Origin: Salinirubellus litoreus
Lineage (GTDB): Archaea > Halobacteriota > Halobacteria > Halobacteriales > Haloarculaceae
Direction: 5' to 3'
Length of the DNA stretch: 64,000 nt
Assembly: GCF_037335815.1 (NCBI RefSeq)
Contig: NZ_CP147841.1
Location: 1,550,001 to 1,614,000, forward strand
Shown here in pieces: positions 8,192 to 17,030 of this stretch. How positions within the stretch are numbered: the first letter of the stretch is position 1; each line of letters begins with the position of its first letter. Position numbers and translations under genes: made by a program. Below the pieces are notes generated by a model. That model was not told where the DNA came from. It saw only the letters and a list, made by a program, of their open reading frames with translations, and did not search any database.

Positions 8192-10048
8192 ATGAGCAAC
8201 ACGCAGGGCGATCTCGCCTCGCTCTCGCGGTTCATCTTCCGGGCACCCTCCTGGTACTCCAGCGTGGCGTTCTCGCTGCTCATCGCCGCCCTCGCGGGGG
8301 TCGCCGCCTTCGACTCGCGGTTCGTCCTCGAGGACGCCTGGCAGGGGGTGTTCTTCATCGGCGTCCCGACGGTGATCGCGAGCCTCGTCACCCCCTGGCT
8401 CGACGCCCGGCTCGGCGGCCAGCTCACCCCGAACCGCGCCTCGCTGCTCGCCCTGACGTGCGAACTCGTCGTCGTGGGCGTCCTCACGGTGGCGGGCGTC
8501 GTCGCGATCCTCTCCCCGGCGTTCAACCAGGACTTCGTCTTCGACGCGCTCGTCGCCTCGCTGGCGAGCATCTTCGCCCTCCGCCTGCTCGTCGTGATGG
8601 CCGTCTCCCGCCGCAAGCTCCGGGTCGCCGCGATCCCCGCGAGCGTCCAGACCGTCGCCGGCGCGACCCTGCTGTTCGTCTACTCGGGGACGATGCGCTA
8701 CTTCGAGGTCGGCGGGCCCATCCTCCGGTCGTACCTCTCGCGTCCCGAGAAGGCACCGCCCGAACTGCTGGTCGTCGGTCCCGAGGAGTTCGTGCTGCTC
8801 GCGCTGACCTGTGGGCTCTACGCCGGGGCCGTCTACCTCTTCCTGCTCGTCATCGACCGACCGTGGCGGCAGTCGATGGGCGTCTCGGTGCTGGACTTCC
8901 TCCGGGGGTTCATCGGCCACATCGCCGAGGGGTCGCGCGAGCTCGAGGAGTTCTTCGAACAGCTCGGCGAGGAGGCCGTCGTCCCCGTCACGGTCCTCTC
9001 GTTTCGAACGAACGTGGGCGAGAAGGCACGGTTCGTCCTCCCGATGATCCACCCCGGTCCGATGGGCGACATCGGTGGGGGGAACCTCCCCGAGCGGGTG
9101 GCCCGGGAGTCCGAGGGGCTCGCGTTCCCGCCGCACGCCACCGCCGGCCACGACTTCAACCTCGTCACCGCGCGGGAGGTGAACGGGCTCATGGCCGCGG
9201 CCCGGACCGCACACGACCGCATCGAGTACGACGCCGAGGCCTCACCCGCCGCGCGCGAGACCGAGGGCGAGGCGACGCTCCTCGGCCAGCGGTTCGGCGA
9301 CGGCGCGCTGATGACCGCGACCTACTCGCCGGGCTGTGCCGACGACGTCGAGTACGCCGTCGGGCTCTCGGCAGCCGCCGAGGCCCGGGCGAGCGGCCTC
9401 TCGGACGTCCTGCTCGTCGACGCGCACAACTGCAACGACGGCCTCGACGGCGAGGACCTCGGCCACGTCGTCCCGGGGTCGCGCCGCTCGTTCGACATGA
9501 TACGGGCCGCCGGCCGCCTCGGCGAGACGCTCGCCGCGAGCCACACCGACTCGCTCCGCCTCGGGGTCGCCTGGGACCCCACCGAGTGGGGCCCGCTTGA
9601 CGGAATCGGACCGCTCGGCGTCCGCGTCGCCGTCGCCGAGGTCGGCGACCAGCGGACCGCCTACGTCCTCGTCGATGGGAACAACATGGAGCCGGGCGTC
9701 CGCGAGCGGCTCATCGGCGCGCTCGACGGCGTCGACCTCGCGGAGGTGATGACGACCGACACGCACGTCGTCAACACCGTCGAGGCGACCAACCAGGTCG
9801 GTGACGCCATCGACGTCGACGAACTCGTCGCGCTCGTCCGCCGGCTGGCCGACGAAGCGGTCGACGACCTCGAACCCGTCGAGGCCGGCATGGCGACCGA
9901 ACACGCCGAGGTCACGGTGTTCGGCAACGACCGGACGGAGACGCTCGCCTCGCACGCCAACGCCATGATCTCGATGGGCGGGGCGCTCGCCGGCGCGTTC
10001 ATCCTCGCGGTGACGGCGGTGTCGGCGCTGATCTTCTTCCTGACGTAG
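8192..10048 (+). CDS. DUF2070 family membrane protein
   Basis: 618 residues. The first third holds about six to seven membrane helices, then comes a long soluble domain and a last helix at the very C-terminus (about 590-615). The soluble part has the DUF2070 hallmark HPGPMGDIGGGNLPERV with further conserved His/Asp positions (VDAHNCND, TDTHVVN), suggesting a metal-dependent hydrolase-like domain, but no function has been shown for the family. An ATAAATAACC element about 28 bases before the ATG suggests a leaderless start. Confidence 0.85.
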   Translation: MSNTQGDLASLSRFIFRAPSWYSSVAFSLLIAALAGVAAFDSRFVLEDAWQGVFFIGVPTVIASLVTPWLDARLGGQLTPNRASLLALTCELVVVGVLTVAGVVAILSPAFNQDFVFDALVASLASIFALRLLVVMAVSRRKLRVAAIPASVQTVAGATLLFVYSGTMRYFEVGGPILRSYLSRPEKAPPELLVVGPEEFVLLALTCGLYAGAVYLFLLVIDRPWRQSMGVSVLDFLRGFIGHIAEGSRELEEFFEQLGEEAVVPVTVLSFRTNVGEKARFVLPMIHPGPMGDIGGGNLPERVARESEGLAFPPHATAGHDFNLVTAREVNGLMAAARTAHDRIEYDAEASPAARETEGEATLLGQRFGDGALMTATYSPGCADDVEYAVGLSAAAEARASGLSDVLLVDAHNCNDGLDGEDLGHVVPGSRRSFDMIRAAGRLGETLAASHTDSLRLGVAWDPTEWGPLDGIGPLGVRVAVAEVGDQRTAYVLVDGNNMEPGVRERLIGALDGVDLAEVMTTDTHVVNTVEATNQVGDAIDVDELVALVRRLADEAVDDLEPVEAGMATEHAEVTVFGNDRTETLASHANAMISMGGALAGAFILAVTAVSALIFFLT

Positions 10049-10245
10049 CGGGGTCGAGCGCGCGCCGGCCGGCGGTCTCTCGGCGTTCCCGTCGTAGCAC
10101 GCGATGGCGCGGTGGTCCGGTGGGCGGCGTCACAGAGGCTATCGTCGTCGCCGTCGTACTCATCGAAACGACCGATACCCATGACGCATCTCGATATCTC
10201 GACAGGGGCTGGCGGCGGGACGGCGACCGAACGATCGGGAGTCGT

Positions 10246-11067
10246 ATGAGCGACCGACTGCAGCGCCGCAGCGAGGGAGGAACCAGCTACCTGACCGGCG
10301 GGGAGGGCCCGATCGTGGTGTTCCTCCACGGCATCCCGGGGTCGGCGCTCACCTGGGAGCCGGTGGCGACGCGGCTCCGATCGCAGTACCGCGTCGTCCT
10401 CCCCGACCTCCGCGGGTTCGGCCACTCGGAGCCACCTGTCGGCGACTACTACATGGAGGGGCAGGCGCGGGCGGTGAGGGACCTCCTCGACGCGCTCGGG
10501 ATCGAGGAGTTCTCGTTCGTCACTCACGACTTCGGCGGGCCGGTCGGGCTGACGACGATGCGGCTCTTCCCGGAGCTGACCGTGCGGGGACTGGTACTCT
10601 CGAATACGAACGTGTTCACCGACACCTACGTTCCCCCGCCGCTCCGCGTCGCGAAGGTGCCCCTGCTCGGTACGCTCTGCTTCGGACTGATAGTCGGCAA
10701 CAGGTTCGGGCTACGGCTCCTGTACCGGGCGGCCGTGGTGGAGAAGGGGACGGCGACGTGGTTGCGGTTCCAGCGCCACCTCACACCGTCGGGTATGGCG
10801 ATGACTCGCCGCATCTTCCAGCGGAGTCTGACGGACCTCGAAGCGAACTACGGGGAGGTAGAGCGGATGCTCCCGGAAGTCGGGGTCCCGACGCTGGTGG
10901 TCTGGGGTGACGACGACCCTTTCTTCTCGACCGACGTGGCCGAACGGACGCGGGCGGCCATCCCCGGTGCCGATCTCGTCGTCTACGACCGGACGGGCCA
11001 CTTCGTGCCGGAGGAACGCCCGGCCGAGGTCGCATCGGACGTCCTCGCACTCCTTCGGTCGGGGTAG
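10246..11067 (+). CDS. Alpha/beta hydrolase, haloalkane dehalogenase/epoxide hydrolase type
   Basis: 273 residues. I start at the ATG giving MSDRLQRRSEGG because the frame upstream has no coding character. The fold markers are HGIPGSALTW (oxyanion-hole region) and a nucleophile elbow HDFGGPVG with Asp95 in the nucleophile place, as in haloalkane dehalogenases and epoxide hydrolases rather than Ser esterases. The acid is probably in WGDDDPFF and the base is His in DRTGHFVPEE. Substrate unknown; it stands alone and converges on DUF3194. Confidence 0.82.
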   Translation: MSDRLQRRSEGGTSYLTGGEGPIVVFLHGIPGSALTWEPVATRLRSQYRVVLPDLRGFGHSEPPVGDYYMEGQARAVRDLLDALGIEEFSFVTHDFGGPVGLTTMRLFPELTVRGLVLSNTNVFTDTYVPPPLRVAKVPLLGTLCFGLIVGNRFGLRLLYRAAVVEKGTATWLRFQRHLTPSGMAMTRRIFQRSLTDLEANYGEVERMLPEVGVPTLVVWGDDDPFFSTDVAERTRAAIPGADLVVYDRTGHFVPEERPAEVASDVLALLRSG

Positions 11068-11080
11068 GGAAGCCGCCTGG

Positions 11081-11380
11081 TCAGGCCCCGTCCCCTCCGC
11101 CCTGCGCCTCCGCGAACAGTTCGTCCACCGCGGCCTCCGCGGCCCGCACCGCGTCCTCGGCCACCTGCTCCGGATCGAGATCGTCGGGCGCGTTCAGGTA
11201 GACGTCCACCTCCAGAGTACCGTCCTCGAACCGGACGGTCACGTCGAGGTCGTCGATCTCCGACTGTTTGTACCGCGAGAGGACGAGCCCCTCGGCGGCG
11301 TCGGAGGCGGCCTCGACGACCGCCTCGTCGCTCGGTTCCCGTTCGTCGCCCGGGTCCGTGTCGGCGTCGCTGTCGCTCAT
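11081..11380 (-). CDS. DUF3194 family protein
   Basis: 99 residues, very acidic at the N-terminus, then an alpha/beta domain containing LSRYKQSEIDDLDVTVRFEDG. This small archaeal family usually sits next to prefoldin beta, as here (45 bases downstream of pfdB, same strand). Function unknown; the constant link with prefoldin suggests a part in chaperoning or KEOPS-linked translation, but that is inference. No cysteines or membrane segments. Confidence 0.8.
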   Translation of the reverse strand: MSDSDADTDPGDEREPSDEAVVEAASDAAEGLVLSRYKQSEIDDLDVTVRFEDGTLEVDVYLNAPDDLDPEQVAEDAVRAAEAAVDELFAEAQGGGDGA

Positions 11381-11425
11381 AGACGGGTGTGAACCGCGCC
11401 GCGAGAAAGGTCTGGCCGTTCGGGT

Positions 11426-11851
11426 CTACGCGCCGCCGGCACCCGGACCGCCGGGACCCATCGGGCCACCGCCGCCGGGACCGCCCGCGCCCGGACCGCC
11501 GGCACCGCCGCCCTGGAGCATCTGCTGGAGTTCCTGCTGGAGCTCCTCGAACTTGTCGCGGACGCGGTCCTCCTGCTTCTCGAGGGTCTGGACGCGCACT
11601 TCGAGGCTGTCGACCTTCTCCTCTAGGTCGTCGTAGGCCTCGTCGTACTCCGTCTCGATGAGCAGCTCGCCGACCTCGCGGTACATCCCGGTGTCCTCCT
11701 CGATGTCCTCGAGGGCGTCGAGGGCCGTCTTCGACTCGCGGAGCGTCGACTCGGCCTGCTGTTTCTGTGTCGCGACCTCCTGTGCGGTCTCCTGGAGGTC
11801 CTGGAGCTCCTCTATCTTCTCCTGGGCCTCCGGCGGAAGGTTACCCTGCAT
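11426..11851 (-). CDS. pfdB: Prefoldin subunit beta
   Basis: 141 residues. Two long heptad-rich helices (about 8-50 and 70-115) are joined by a short beta-hairpin stretch, the normal prefoldin beta layout; the start MQGNLPPEAQEKIEELQDLQ is typical. The last 25 residues are an unusually Gly/Pro-rich tail (repeats of GGPGAGG). Prefoldin hexamers hand unfolded proteins to the thermosome. A GGGTTTTTCAG element about 27 bases before the ATG fits a leaderless transcript that also carries DUF3194. Confidence 0.93.
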   Translation of the reverse strand: MQGNLPPEAQEKIEELQDLQETAQEVATQKQQAESTLRESKTALDALEDIEEDTGMYREVGELLIETEYDEAYDDLEEKVDSLEVRVQTLEKQEDRVRDKFEELQQELQQMLQGGGAGGPGAGGPGGGGPMGPGGPGAGGA

Positions 11852-12002
11852 GGACGGACGGTGGGGTTCCCCCCTGAAAAACCCACGCTATTCCGACGAG
11901 CGGTCGCCCGGCGGTGTCGGTACGTCTCGGGAGACGAACTGCAGCGGCGAGAGCCGAGGACACGGCCGTCCGGCCACGCCGTGGTATGGGCGGAACGCCC
12001 CG

Positions 12003-12283
12003 TCACGGTCTGCCCTGGGGTGGCTCGGGGGTCCACCGCTCGTCGGTCCTCTCGACGGCGTGCTTCGTCGCGATCCCGAGGAGGACCACCGCGACCCCCG
12101 CCAGCAGCAGTTCGACGGCCGGGCGGAGACGCCCGGACCGGGATCGAGTACAGTAGCGTTCGGAACCGATGCGGCACCGCCCCCGAACAGGAGCCAGTGC
12201 CACTCGCCCACGGCGGTCGACGCGACTCCTGCGACCCGGTCGCGCGGTGACTCCTCGTCACCGTACCAGGCAGAGTCGGACAT
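12003..12283 (-). pseudogene. Possible frameshifted small membrane protein
   Basis: Two minus-strand frames look coding but neither is complete. The ATG frame starts MSDSAWYGDEESPRDRVAGV and keeps plausible codons through GEWHWLLFGGG. The downstream frame carries a good membrane helix (PAVELLLAGVAVVLLGI) and a tail ending ERWTPEPPQGRP before a stop. A frame change near 12120-12180 would join them. This could be a real decayed gene, a sequencing indel, or chance in GC-rich DNA. The rest of the 480-base gap between pfdB and the methyltransferase shows no gene. Confidence 0.35.
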
Positions 12284-12328
12284 CGACCCCGGGGGTCGGG
12301 CCACGCGAGGGGTAAAAGCGGTGTCGGA

Positions 12329-12991
12329 TTACGTACCCACCTGTCCTGAAAGAAGCCCGCAGAACCCGAGTGCGAACCGCTCGAACCGTCTCTCGGTCGT
12401 GAGCTCGGTGAGCCGCTCCCGCCCCTCGTCGACCCGTCGGGAGAGGGTCGACTCCGCGCTCGCGCCCGGGAGGACGGAGACGATGACGTCACCCGGGGTC
12501 GAGGCGGGGGCGCTCGCCGCCGTGAACGCCCGGAACGCGGGGTTGAGCGGCCGACCGAGCGGGTGGTCGGTCGAGGAGAGGTCCATCAGTGCCAGCCGGC
12601 CCGAACAGAGCGAACACCACTCCTCGACGACGCCTGCGGGGTCGGCGAACATCCCCGTCACGAACGTTCCGAGGACGGCGTCGACCTCGCCTTCCTCGAT
12701 CGGCGGGCGGGTGGCGTCCCCCCGCAGGAGACCCGCTCGGGGCGAGCGCTCCTCCGCTCGCGCCAGCAGTTCGGGCGTGAGGTCGACGCCGATCACTCGG
12801 CCCCCGGGGCCGACCCGCCGGCGGAGGTACGGGAGGTTCGCGCCCGATCCACAGCCCATCTCGACGACCGTATCGCCCGGCGAGAGCTCCAGCGCGTCGG
12901 CGGCGGCACGACGCCACCGTCCCACGCCGGGGAGCGTGGCGATGCGGTCGTAGAGGGCGGCCCACCGGCCGTAGAACCCCGGGACCGACAC
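12329..12991 (-). CDS. Class I SAM-dependent methyltransferase
   Basis: 220 residues from a GTG start that lies one base past the thiR stop. Motif I is VVEMGCGSG (residues 43-51), the acidic loop after strand two is VIGVDLTPELLARA, and motif II-like DAVLGTFV follows, the layout of UbiE/MenG and arsenite-type methyltransferases. No Cys-rich arsenite site is seen. Substrate unknown. It is the last gene of the dcd-thiR operon, but I see no thiamine-specific feature. Confidence 0.8.
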   Translation of the reverse strand: MSVPGFYGRWAALYDRIATLPGVGRWRRAAADALELSPGDTVVEMGCGSGANLPYLRRRVGPGGRVIGVDLTPELLARAEERSPRAGLLRGDATRPPIEEGEVDAVLGTFVTGMFADPAGVVEEWCSLCSGRLALMDLSSTDHPLGRPLNPAFRAFTAASAPASTPGDVIVSVLPGASAESTLSRRVDEGRERLTELTTERRFERFALGFCGLLSGQVGT

Positions 12992-12992
12992 C

Positions 12993-13886
12993 CTACGCGA
13001 CCCCCCTGACCCGCTCGGCGGCGGCGACGGCGTCGGGGCCGAGCACGTAGATCACCGGCTCGACGCCGAACCCGCCGGTCTGGTACAGCACGTCGGCGTC
13101 GGGATTCGACCCGACGGCGGCGACGACCGCCTCCTCCAGGTCGGCCTCGGCGTCGAACTCGACCGCCTCGTACTCGGCGGCGAGCCGTTCCACGAGGTCG
13201 GGATCGTACCGGACGTTGACGGCGGCACGGGCGTCGCTCCCGGCGCTCCGGGCGGCCAGCAGCAGGCCCGCGACGTGCTCGCTGACACCGAACTCGGGAT
13301 CTGCGGGGACGGTCGTCCGGCCCTTGACCTCCAGGAGACGACCCGGTACCGCGGCCACGTCGTCGATGGTCTCCGCACCCGGGACGGCCTCGACGAGGTT
13401 CGACCCCACCGCGGGGATGAGCGCGGCGAACCCCGAGGTGTTCTCGAGGACGCGCAGGCCACGGCGGATCGAGGCGAGCACCCGCTCCGCGGTCCGGAGC
13501 TCCGAGTCGGGGTCGTGGACGTCGAACCCGCCCTCGTAGTCGGCCAGGGGCGGGAACGCCTCCTCGTGGAGCCGGGAGAGCAGGTCACCGCGTTCGAGCC
13601 GCCGAATCAGTACCTCCGTCTCGACCAGCGCCTGCACCCGGCTCACGTCGCCGGTCGCCAGCCCCTCGGCCAGCCGCTCGACCAGGTCGCGGACCCGCTC
13701 GTCCTCGCTGACGGCCTCGTTGACCGCCACGCCGCCCTGGGCGTACTTCGAGACGGCGCTCTGGCTGATACCCAGGAGGTCGGCCACCGCCGACTGGGTG
13801 AGCCCCCGCTCGCGGAGCGCCGAGGCCAGCATCGAGCGGTAGGTCGGGAGGAACTCCTCGACGACGACCTCCTCGACGAAGCGCAT
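12993..13886 (-). CDS. thiR: ThiR-type thiamine transcriptional regulator (HTH plus ThiN domain)
   Basis: 297 residues. An Xre-like helix-turn-helix (about 20-55) contains LTQSAVADLLGISQSAVSKY; the C-terminal half (about 110-297) is a ThiN domain with SNLVEAVPGAETIDDVAAVP and LGPDAVAAAERV. In ThiN enzymes this domain makes thiamine phosphate; fused to an HTH it senses the thiamine phosphate level and represses thiamine genes such as thi4 and thiC in haloarchaea. A thi4 gene lies 27 kb away in this window. The ATG follows directly after the stop of a 19-codon micro-ORF, so translation is probably coupled to dcd. Confidence 0.88.
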   Translation of the reverse strand: MRFVEEVVVEEFLPTYRSMLASALRERGLTQSAVADLLGISQSAVSKYAQGGVAVNEAVSEDERVRDLVERLAEGLATGDVSRVQALVETEVLIRRLERGDLLSRLHEEAFPPLADYEGGFDVHDPDSELRTAERVLASIRRGLRVLENTSGFAALIPAVGSNLVEAVPGAETIDDVAAVPGRLLEVKGRTTVPADPEFGVSEHVAGLLLAARSAGSDARAAVNVRYDPDLVERLAAEYEAVEFDAEADLEEAVVAAVGSNPDADVLYQTGGFGVEPVIYVLGPDAVAAAERVRGVA

Positions 13887-13946
13887 CTATCGGTCGCCTC
13901 CGGACGCCGACCAGGTCGACACCGAGGTCCGCCCCGCCGCGCTCAT
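13887..13946 (-). CDS. 19-codon micro-ORF bridging dcd and thiR
   Basis: The ORF encodes MSAAGRTSVSTWSASGGDR. Its ATG overlaps the dcd stop (ATGA) and its TAG stop is directly followed by the thiR ATG, so it fills the gap between the two genes exactly. This geometry would let ribosomes terminating on dcd reinitiate twice and reach thiR. The peptide itself has no recognisable feature and conservation cannot be judged here. It may be chance. Confidence 0.4.
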   Translation of the reverse strand: MSAAGRTSVSTWSASGGDR

Positions 13947-14530
13947 TGGCCGCCCCCGAACTCCAGGTCCCCACCGATCCGAGAGGCCTGCGGCCCGGTC
14001 TGGTCCTGGTACTTCGAGCCGCGGTCGCTCCCGTACGGCCGTTCGGCCGGGGTCTTCAGCTCGGTGAACAGCACCTGCGAGATGCGCATCCCTGGAGAGA
14101 GCGCGACGGGCGCGGCACCGAGGTTCGAGAGTTCGAGCGTGATCTGGCCGCGGTACCCCGGGTCGATGATCCCCGCAGTCGCGTGAATGACGATCGCGAG
14201 CCGGCCGAGCGAGGAGCGTCCCTGGACGTGGGCGATGAGATCCGACGGTATCTCGACGCGCTCCATCGTCGTCCCGAGGACGAAGTCCCCGGGGTGGAGG
14301 ATGAACTCACCCCCCTCCTCCACGACGGTCTCGGTGACGTAGTCGTCGACCTCGTGCTCGCTGTTCGGGTGGATGCACGGGATGTTGGTCCGGCGGAACT
14401 CGAGGAACTCCCGACCCAGCCGGAGGTCGACGCTCGCCGGCTGTATCTGGAGGTCTGGATCCGACAGCGGCTCGATGGTGAGGTTGCCCGCCTCGAGCCG
14501 ACGGCGGATGTCCCCGTCCGACAGTATCAT
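13943..14530 (-). CDS. dcd: dCTP deaminase
   Basis: 195 residues, normal length. It deaminates dCTP to dUTP in dTTP synthesis. Family marks are the start MILSDGDIRRRLEAG, the signature QGRSSLGRL near the middle, and HATAGIIDPGYRG with the catalytic Glu in ITLELSN. The frame is open far upstream but the ATG used has a CCTTTTGCC element about 27 bases before it. It heads the operon with the micro-ORF, thiR and the methyltransferase. Confidence 0.93.
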   Translation of the reverse strand: MILSDGDIRRRLEAGNLTIEPLSDPDLQIQPASVDLRLGREFLEFRRTNIPCIHPNSEHEVDDYVTETVVEEGGEFILHPGDFVLGTTMERVEIPSDLIAHVQGRSSLGRLAIVIHATAGIIDPGYRGQITLELSNLGAAPVALSPGMRISQVLFTELKTPAERPYGSDRGSKYQDQTGPQASRIGGDLEFGGGQ

Positions 14531-14683
14531 GCGGGAGACGGCGAGCGAGAGGGGCAAAAGGCTCTCGGTGGGCCGCCGATACGGGTATCGACGTTTTCCC
14601 GTCCGCGTCCCGCTGGCGACTATCCTCCTGCGTCCGGCGAGGGACGGGACCAGACTTACCCGTCTCAAGGCACGCGGTGCGGT

Positions 14684-14833
14684 ATGGTACAGCAGGACCC
14701 ACACGAGACGGACGATACACCACACACCTACGAGTGCGTGGACTGTGGCGAGCGGGTCGAGGCCGAGAGCCACCCCGTCGACTGTCCGGAGTGCGGCGGG
14801 GAGATGCAGAACATCAGCAAGCCCCGGGAGTAG
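14684..14833 (+). CDS. Small rubrerythrin-like zinc-ribbon protein (49 aa)
   Basis: A short protein with two CxxC pairs in YECVDCGERVEA and VDCPECGGEMQN, spaced as in the rubredoxin/zinc-ribbon knuckles at the end of rubrerythrins. Such tiny proteins are widespread in haloarchaea and probably bind one zinc or iron; function unknown. A GACTTACCC element about 27 bases before the ATG fits a leaderless mRNA. It is divergent from dcd. Confidence 0.8.
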   Translation: MVQQDPHETDDTPHTYECVDCGERVEAESHPVDCPECGGEMQNISKPRE

Positions 14834-14899
14834 GTCCCCGAACGCTCGGCGGGACGGGTAGGTGGACACCGCTAAGGGTCCGGCCGCCGGAGCCACGAT

Positions 14900-15244
14900 A
14901 TGGACACGAAACAGGCCATCGTCGCCCGCACTGACATCGGGATGGGGACGGGCAAGCTGGCCGCACAGGTCGCCCACGCCTCGCTGTCGGCCTACGAGGA
15001 CGCCGACGAGAGGACGCGAAAGGCCTGGAAGGGGTCGGGACAGAAGAAGGTCGTCCTGAAGGCGTCGAGCGAGTCGGGGATATTCGAACTCGCGGACCGC
15101 GCCGAGCGCGAGGGGCTCGCCCACGCGGTCATCCGCGACGCGGGACACACGCAGCTAGACCCGGGCACCGTCACCTGCCTCGGCGTCGGCCCCGGGCCCG
15201 AGGAGACCGTCGATCGCGTCACCGGGGATCTCCCGCTCTACTGA
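14900..15244 (+). CDS. pth2: Peptidyl-tRNA hydrolase, Pth2 type
   Basis: 114 residues, full length. It frees tRNA from prematurely released peptidyl-tRNA. Conserved parts are KQAIVARTDIGMGTGKLAAQ (catalytic Lys and the GKxxAQ helix), AHASLSAY, a KVVLKA strand and the end RDAGHTQLDPGTVTCLGVGP. A CGCTAAGGG element about 28 bases before the ATG suggests a leaderless start. The end is 27 bases from the converging old-yellow-enzyme gene. Confidence 0.95.
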   Translation: MDTKQAIVARTDIGMGTGKLAAQVAHASLSAYEDADERTRKAWKGSGQKKVVLKASSESGIFELADRAEREGLAHAVIRDAGHTQLDPGTVTCLGVGPGPEETVDRVTGDLPLY

Positions 15245-15271
15245 ACCGCCCGGCGCGACGGGACCGGCGGC

Positions 15272-16375
15272 CTACGACCGCGGGAACGCCCGTGCGTACT
15301 GCGGTGGGACGTCGACGCGGTCCATCGCGTCGAGTTCGCGCGCCGCCGTCAGCGTGAAGTACGGGTCCCGGAGGTGCTCGCGGGCGAGGATGGCGAGGTC
15401 CGCGCGACCGTTCAGGATCACCTCGTTCGCCCCCTTCGGGGTGGTGATACCGCCGACCGCCCCCACGGCGAGCTCCTCCTCGTCGTAGGCCGCGCGGACG
15501 TCCTCGGCGAACGGCGTCTGGTAGTGCGGACCGGTGTGGGGGATCTCCTGATCGGGGTGGATACCGCCCGAGGAGACGTCGACGAGGTCCGCGCCGTCCT
15601 CCGCGAGCAGGCCCGCGAGCCGGACCGTGTCCTCGCTCGTCCAGGCTTCCTCGCCCATCCAGTCGGTCGCCGAGAGGCGGACGAGTACGGGCCTGTCGTC
15701 GGGCCACACGTCCCGCACAGCACGGGTAACCTCCCTGACCAGTCGCGTCCGGCCGTGGAAATCCCCGCCGTAGTCGTCCTCGCGGGTGTTGGTGACGGGC
15801 GAGTAGAACTCGTGGAGGAGGTAGCCGTGGGCCCCGTGGACTTCCGCGACGTCGAAGCCCGCGTCGAGCGAGTGTTCGGCGGCCTCACGGAACGAGTCGA
15901 TCACCCCCTCGATATCCTCGACCGAGAGTGCCTCGACCCGTTCGTGGGGTTCCTCGTGGGGATACGGGACGTCGGTGGGGCCGACTGGCGTCCACCCGTC
16001 CGAACCGTGGACCGGGCCGCTCTCCTCGGAGAACGGTCGGAACGTGCTGGCCTTCCGGCCGGCGTGGGCGAGCTGGATCGCGGTGGTCGCGCCGTTGCGT
16101 TTCATCGCTTCGACCGTCGGGGCGAGCGCGTCGGCGTGCTCGGCCGACCAGATGCCCAGGTCCTGCGGGGAGATTCTTCCCCTACCTTCGACGGCCGCGG
16201 CCTCGCTCATCACGAGGCCGGCACCGCCCACCGCCCGCGAGACGAGGTGCTGGCGGTGCCAGTCGGTGGCGAGGCCGTCCATCGCCTCACAGGAGTACTG
16301 ACACATCGGCGAGACCATCACGCGGTTCCGTATCGTCGTCCCCCGGAGTTCGAGAGGGTCGAACAGGTCGGTCAT
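15272..16375 (-). CDS. Old-yellow-enzyme family NAD(P)H:flavin oxidoreductase (YqjM-like)
   Basis: 367 residues, an FMN TIM barrel. The start MTDLFDPLELRGTTIRNR is the usual one for the family. PMCQYSC is the YqjM-type segment with the redox-tuning Cys; the substrate-binding pair is HAGRK, the DVAEVHGAHGYLLHEF helix is typical, and GAVGGITTP is the phosphate-binding loop. Members reduce activated C=C bonds; natural substrate unknown. It stands alone between pth2 and an Lrp regulator. Confidence 0.9.
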   Translation of the reverse strand: MTDLFDPLELRGTTIRNRVMVSPMCQYSCEAMDGLATDWHRQHLVSRAVGGAGLVMSEAAAVEGRGRISPQDLGIWSAEHADALAPTVEAMKRNGATTAIQLAHAGRKASTFRPFSEESGPVHGSDGWTPVGPTDVPYPHEEPHERVEALSVEDIEGVIDSFREAAEHSLDAGFDVAEVHGAHGYLLHEFYSPVTNTREDDYGGDFHGRTRLVREVTRAVRDVWPDDRPVLVRLSATDWMGEEAWTSEDTVRLAGLLAEDGADLVDVSSGGIHPDQEIPHTGPHYQTPFAEDVRAAYDEEELAVGAVGGITTPKGANEVILNGRADLAILAREHLRDPYFTLTAARELDAMDRVDVPPQYARAFPRS

Positions 16376-16486
16376 CGATCGGGGTTCACGGTCCCGGGAC
16401 AAGACCGCCTCGGCTTCGGTACGACTCGCCGGTAGGAGTGATGCCGACTGGATCGAGCGACGGACGGTCCGGTCGCCGCTCGGCCA

Positions 16487-16963
16487 TCACTCCCCCTCGG
16501 TGTCGCCGGCGAACCCGCGATAGGGAGCGAACCGCTCGCCGCGGATGAGCTGTTCGTCCGAGACGGCGAGCCCGAGCTCGCTCAGGTCCGAGGCGATGCG
16601 GGTGAGGTCGTCGTTGTCGGCGGCCACGACGCTCACGAGGAGGTTCTCCTCGCCGACGGCGATTTCGCGGACCGAGACGACGCCGGGCACCTCGATGGCC
16701 CGGTCGGCCAGCCGCTCGCGGTCGGTGATGGGGGCCGTACAGACGATCTGCACCAGGAGCTGGTAGCCGGCGCGCTCGAAGTCGACCTCGGCGTGGTAGC
16801 CCGAGATGATACCCTCGTCCTCGAGCCGCTGGATGCGCTTTCGGACGGTGCTCGGCGAGACGTCCATCCGCTCCGCGATCTCCTTCGAGGAGGCGTGACG
16901 GGCGTCCGCCTGGAGGGTGTAGAGGATGTGCCGGTCGAGTTCGTCCAGACCCTTCAGGGTCAT
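16487..16963 (-). CDS. Lrp/AsnC family transcriptional regulator
   Basis: 158 residues. An N-terminal winged HTH (DELDRHILYTLQADARHASS, then MDVSPSTVRKRIQRLE) is followed by the RAM/AsnC effector domain (about 75-150). The family binds amino acids or related ligands and acts locally or globally. A TCATACCC element about 29 bases before the ATG fits leaderless transcription. It is a single gene; the downstream old-yellow-enzyme gene is 110 bases away on the same strand and could be a target. Confidence 0.92.
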   Translation of the reverse strand: MTLKGLDELDRHILYTLQADARHASSKEIAERMDVSPSTVRKRIQRLEDEGIISGYHAEVDFERAGYQLLVQIVCTAPITDRERLADRAIEVPGVVSVREIAVGEENLLVSVVAADNDDLTRIASDLSELGLAVSDEQLIRGERFAPYRGFAGDTEGE

Positions 16964-17030
16964 ACCGGAACAGTGTACGGAGCGCGGGTATGAGTGTTCG
17001 CCTCTCGGGAGGGGACCGATCCCCGGCCCG

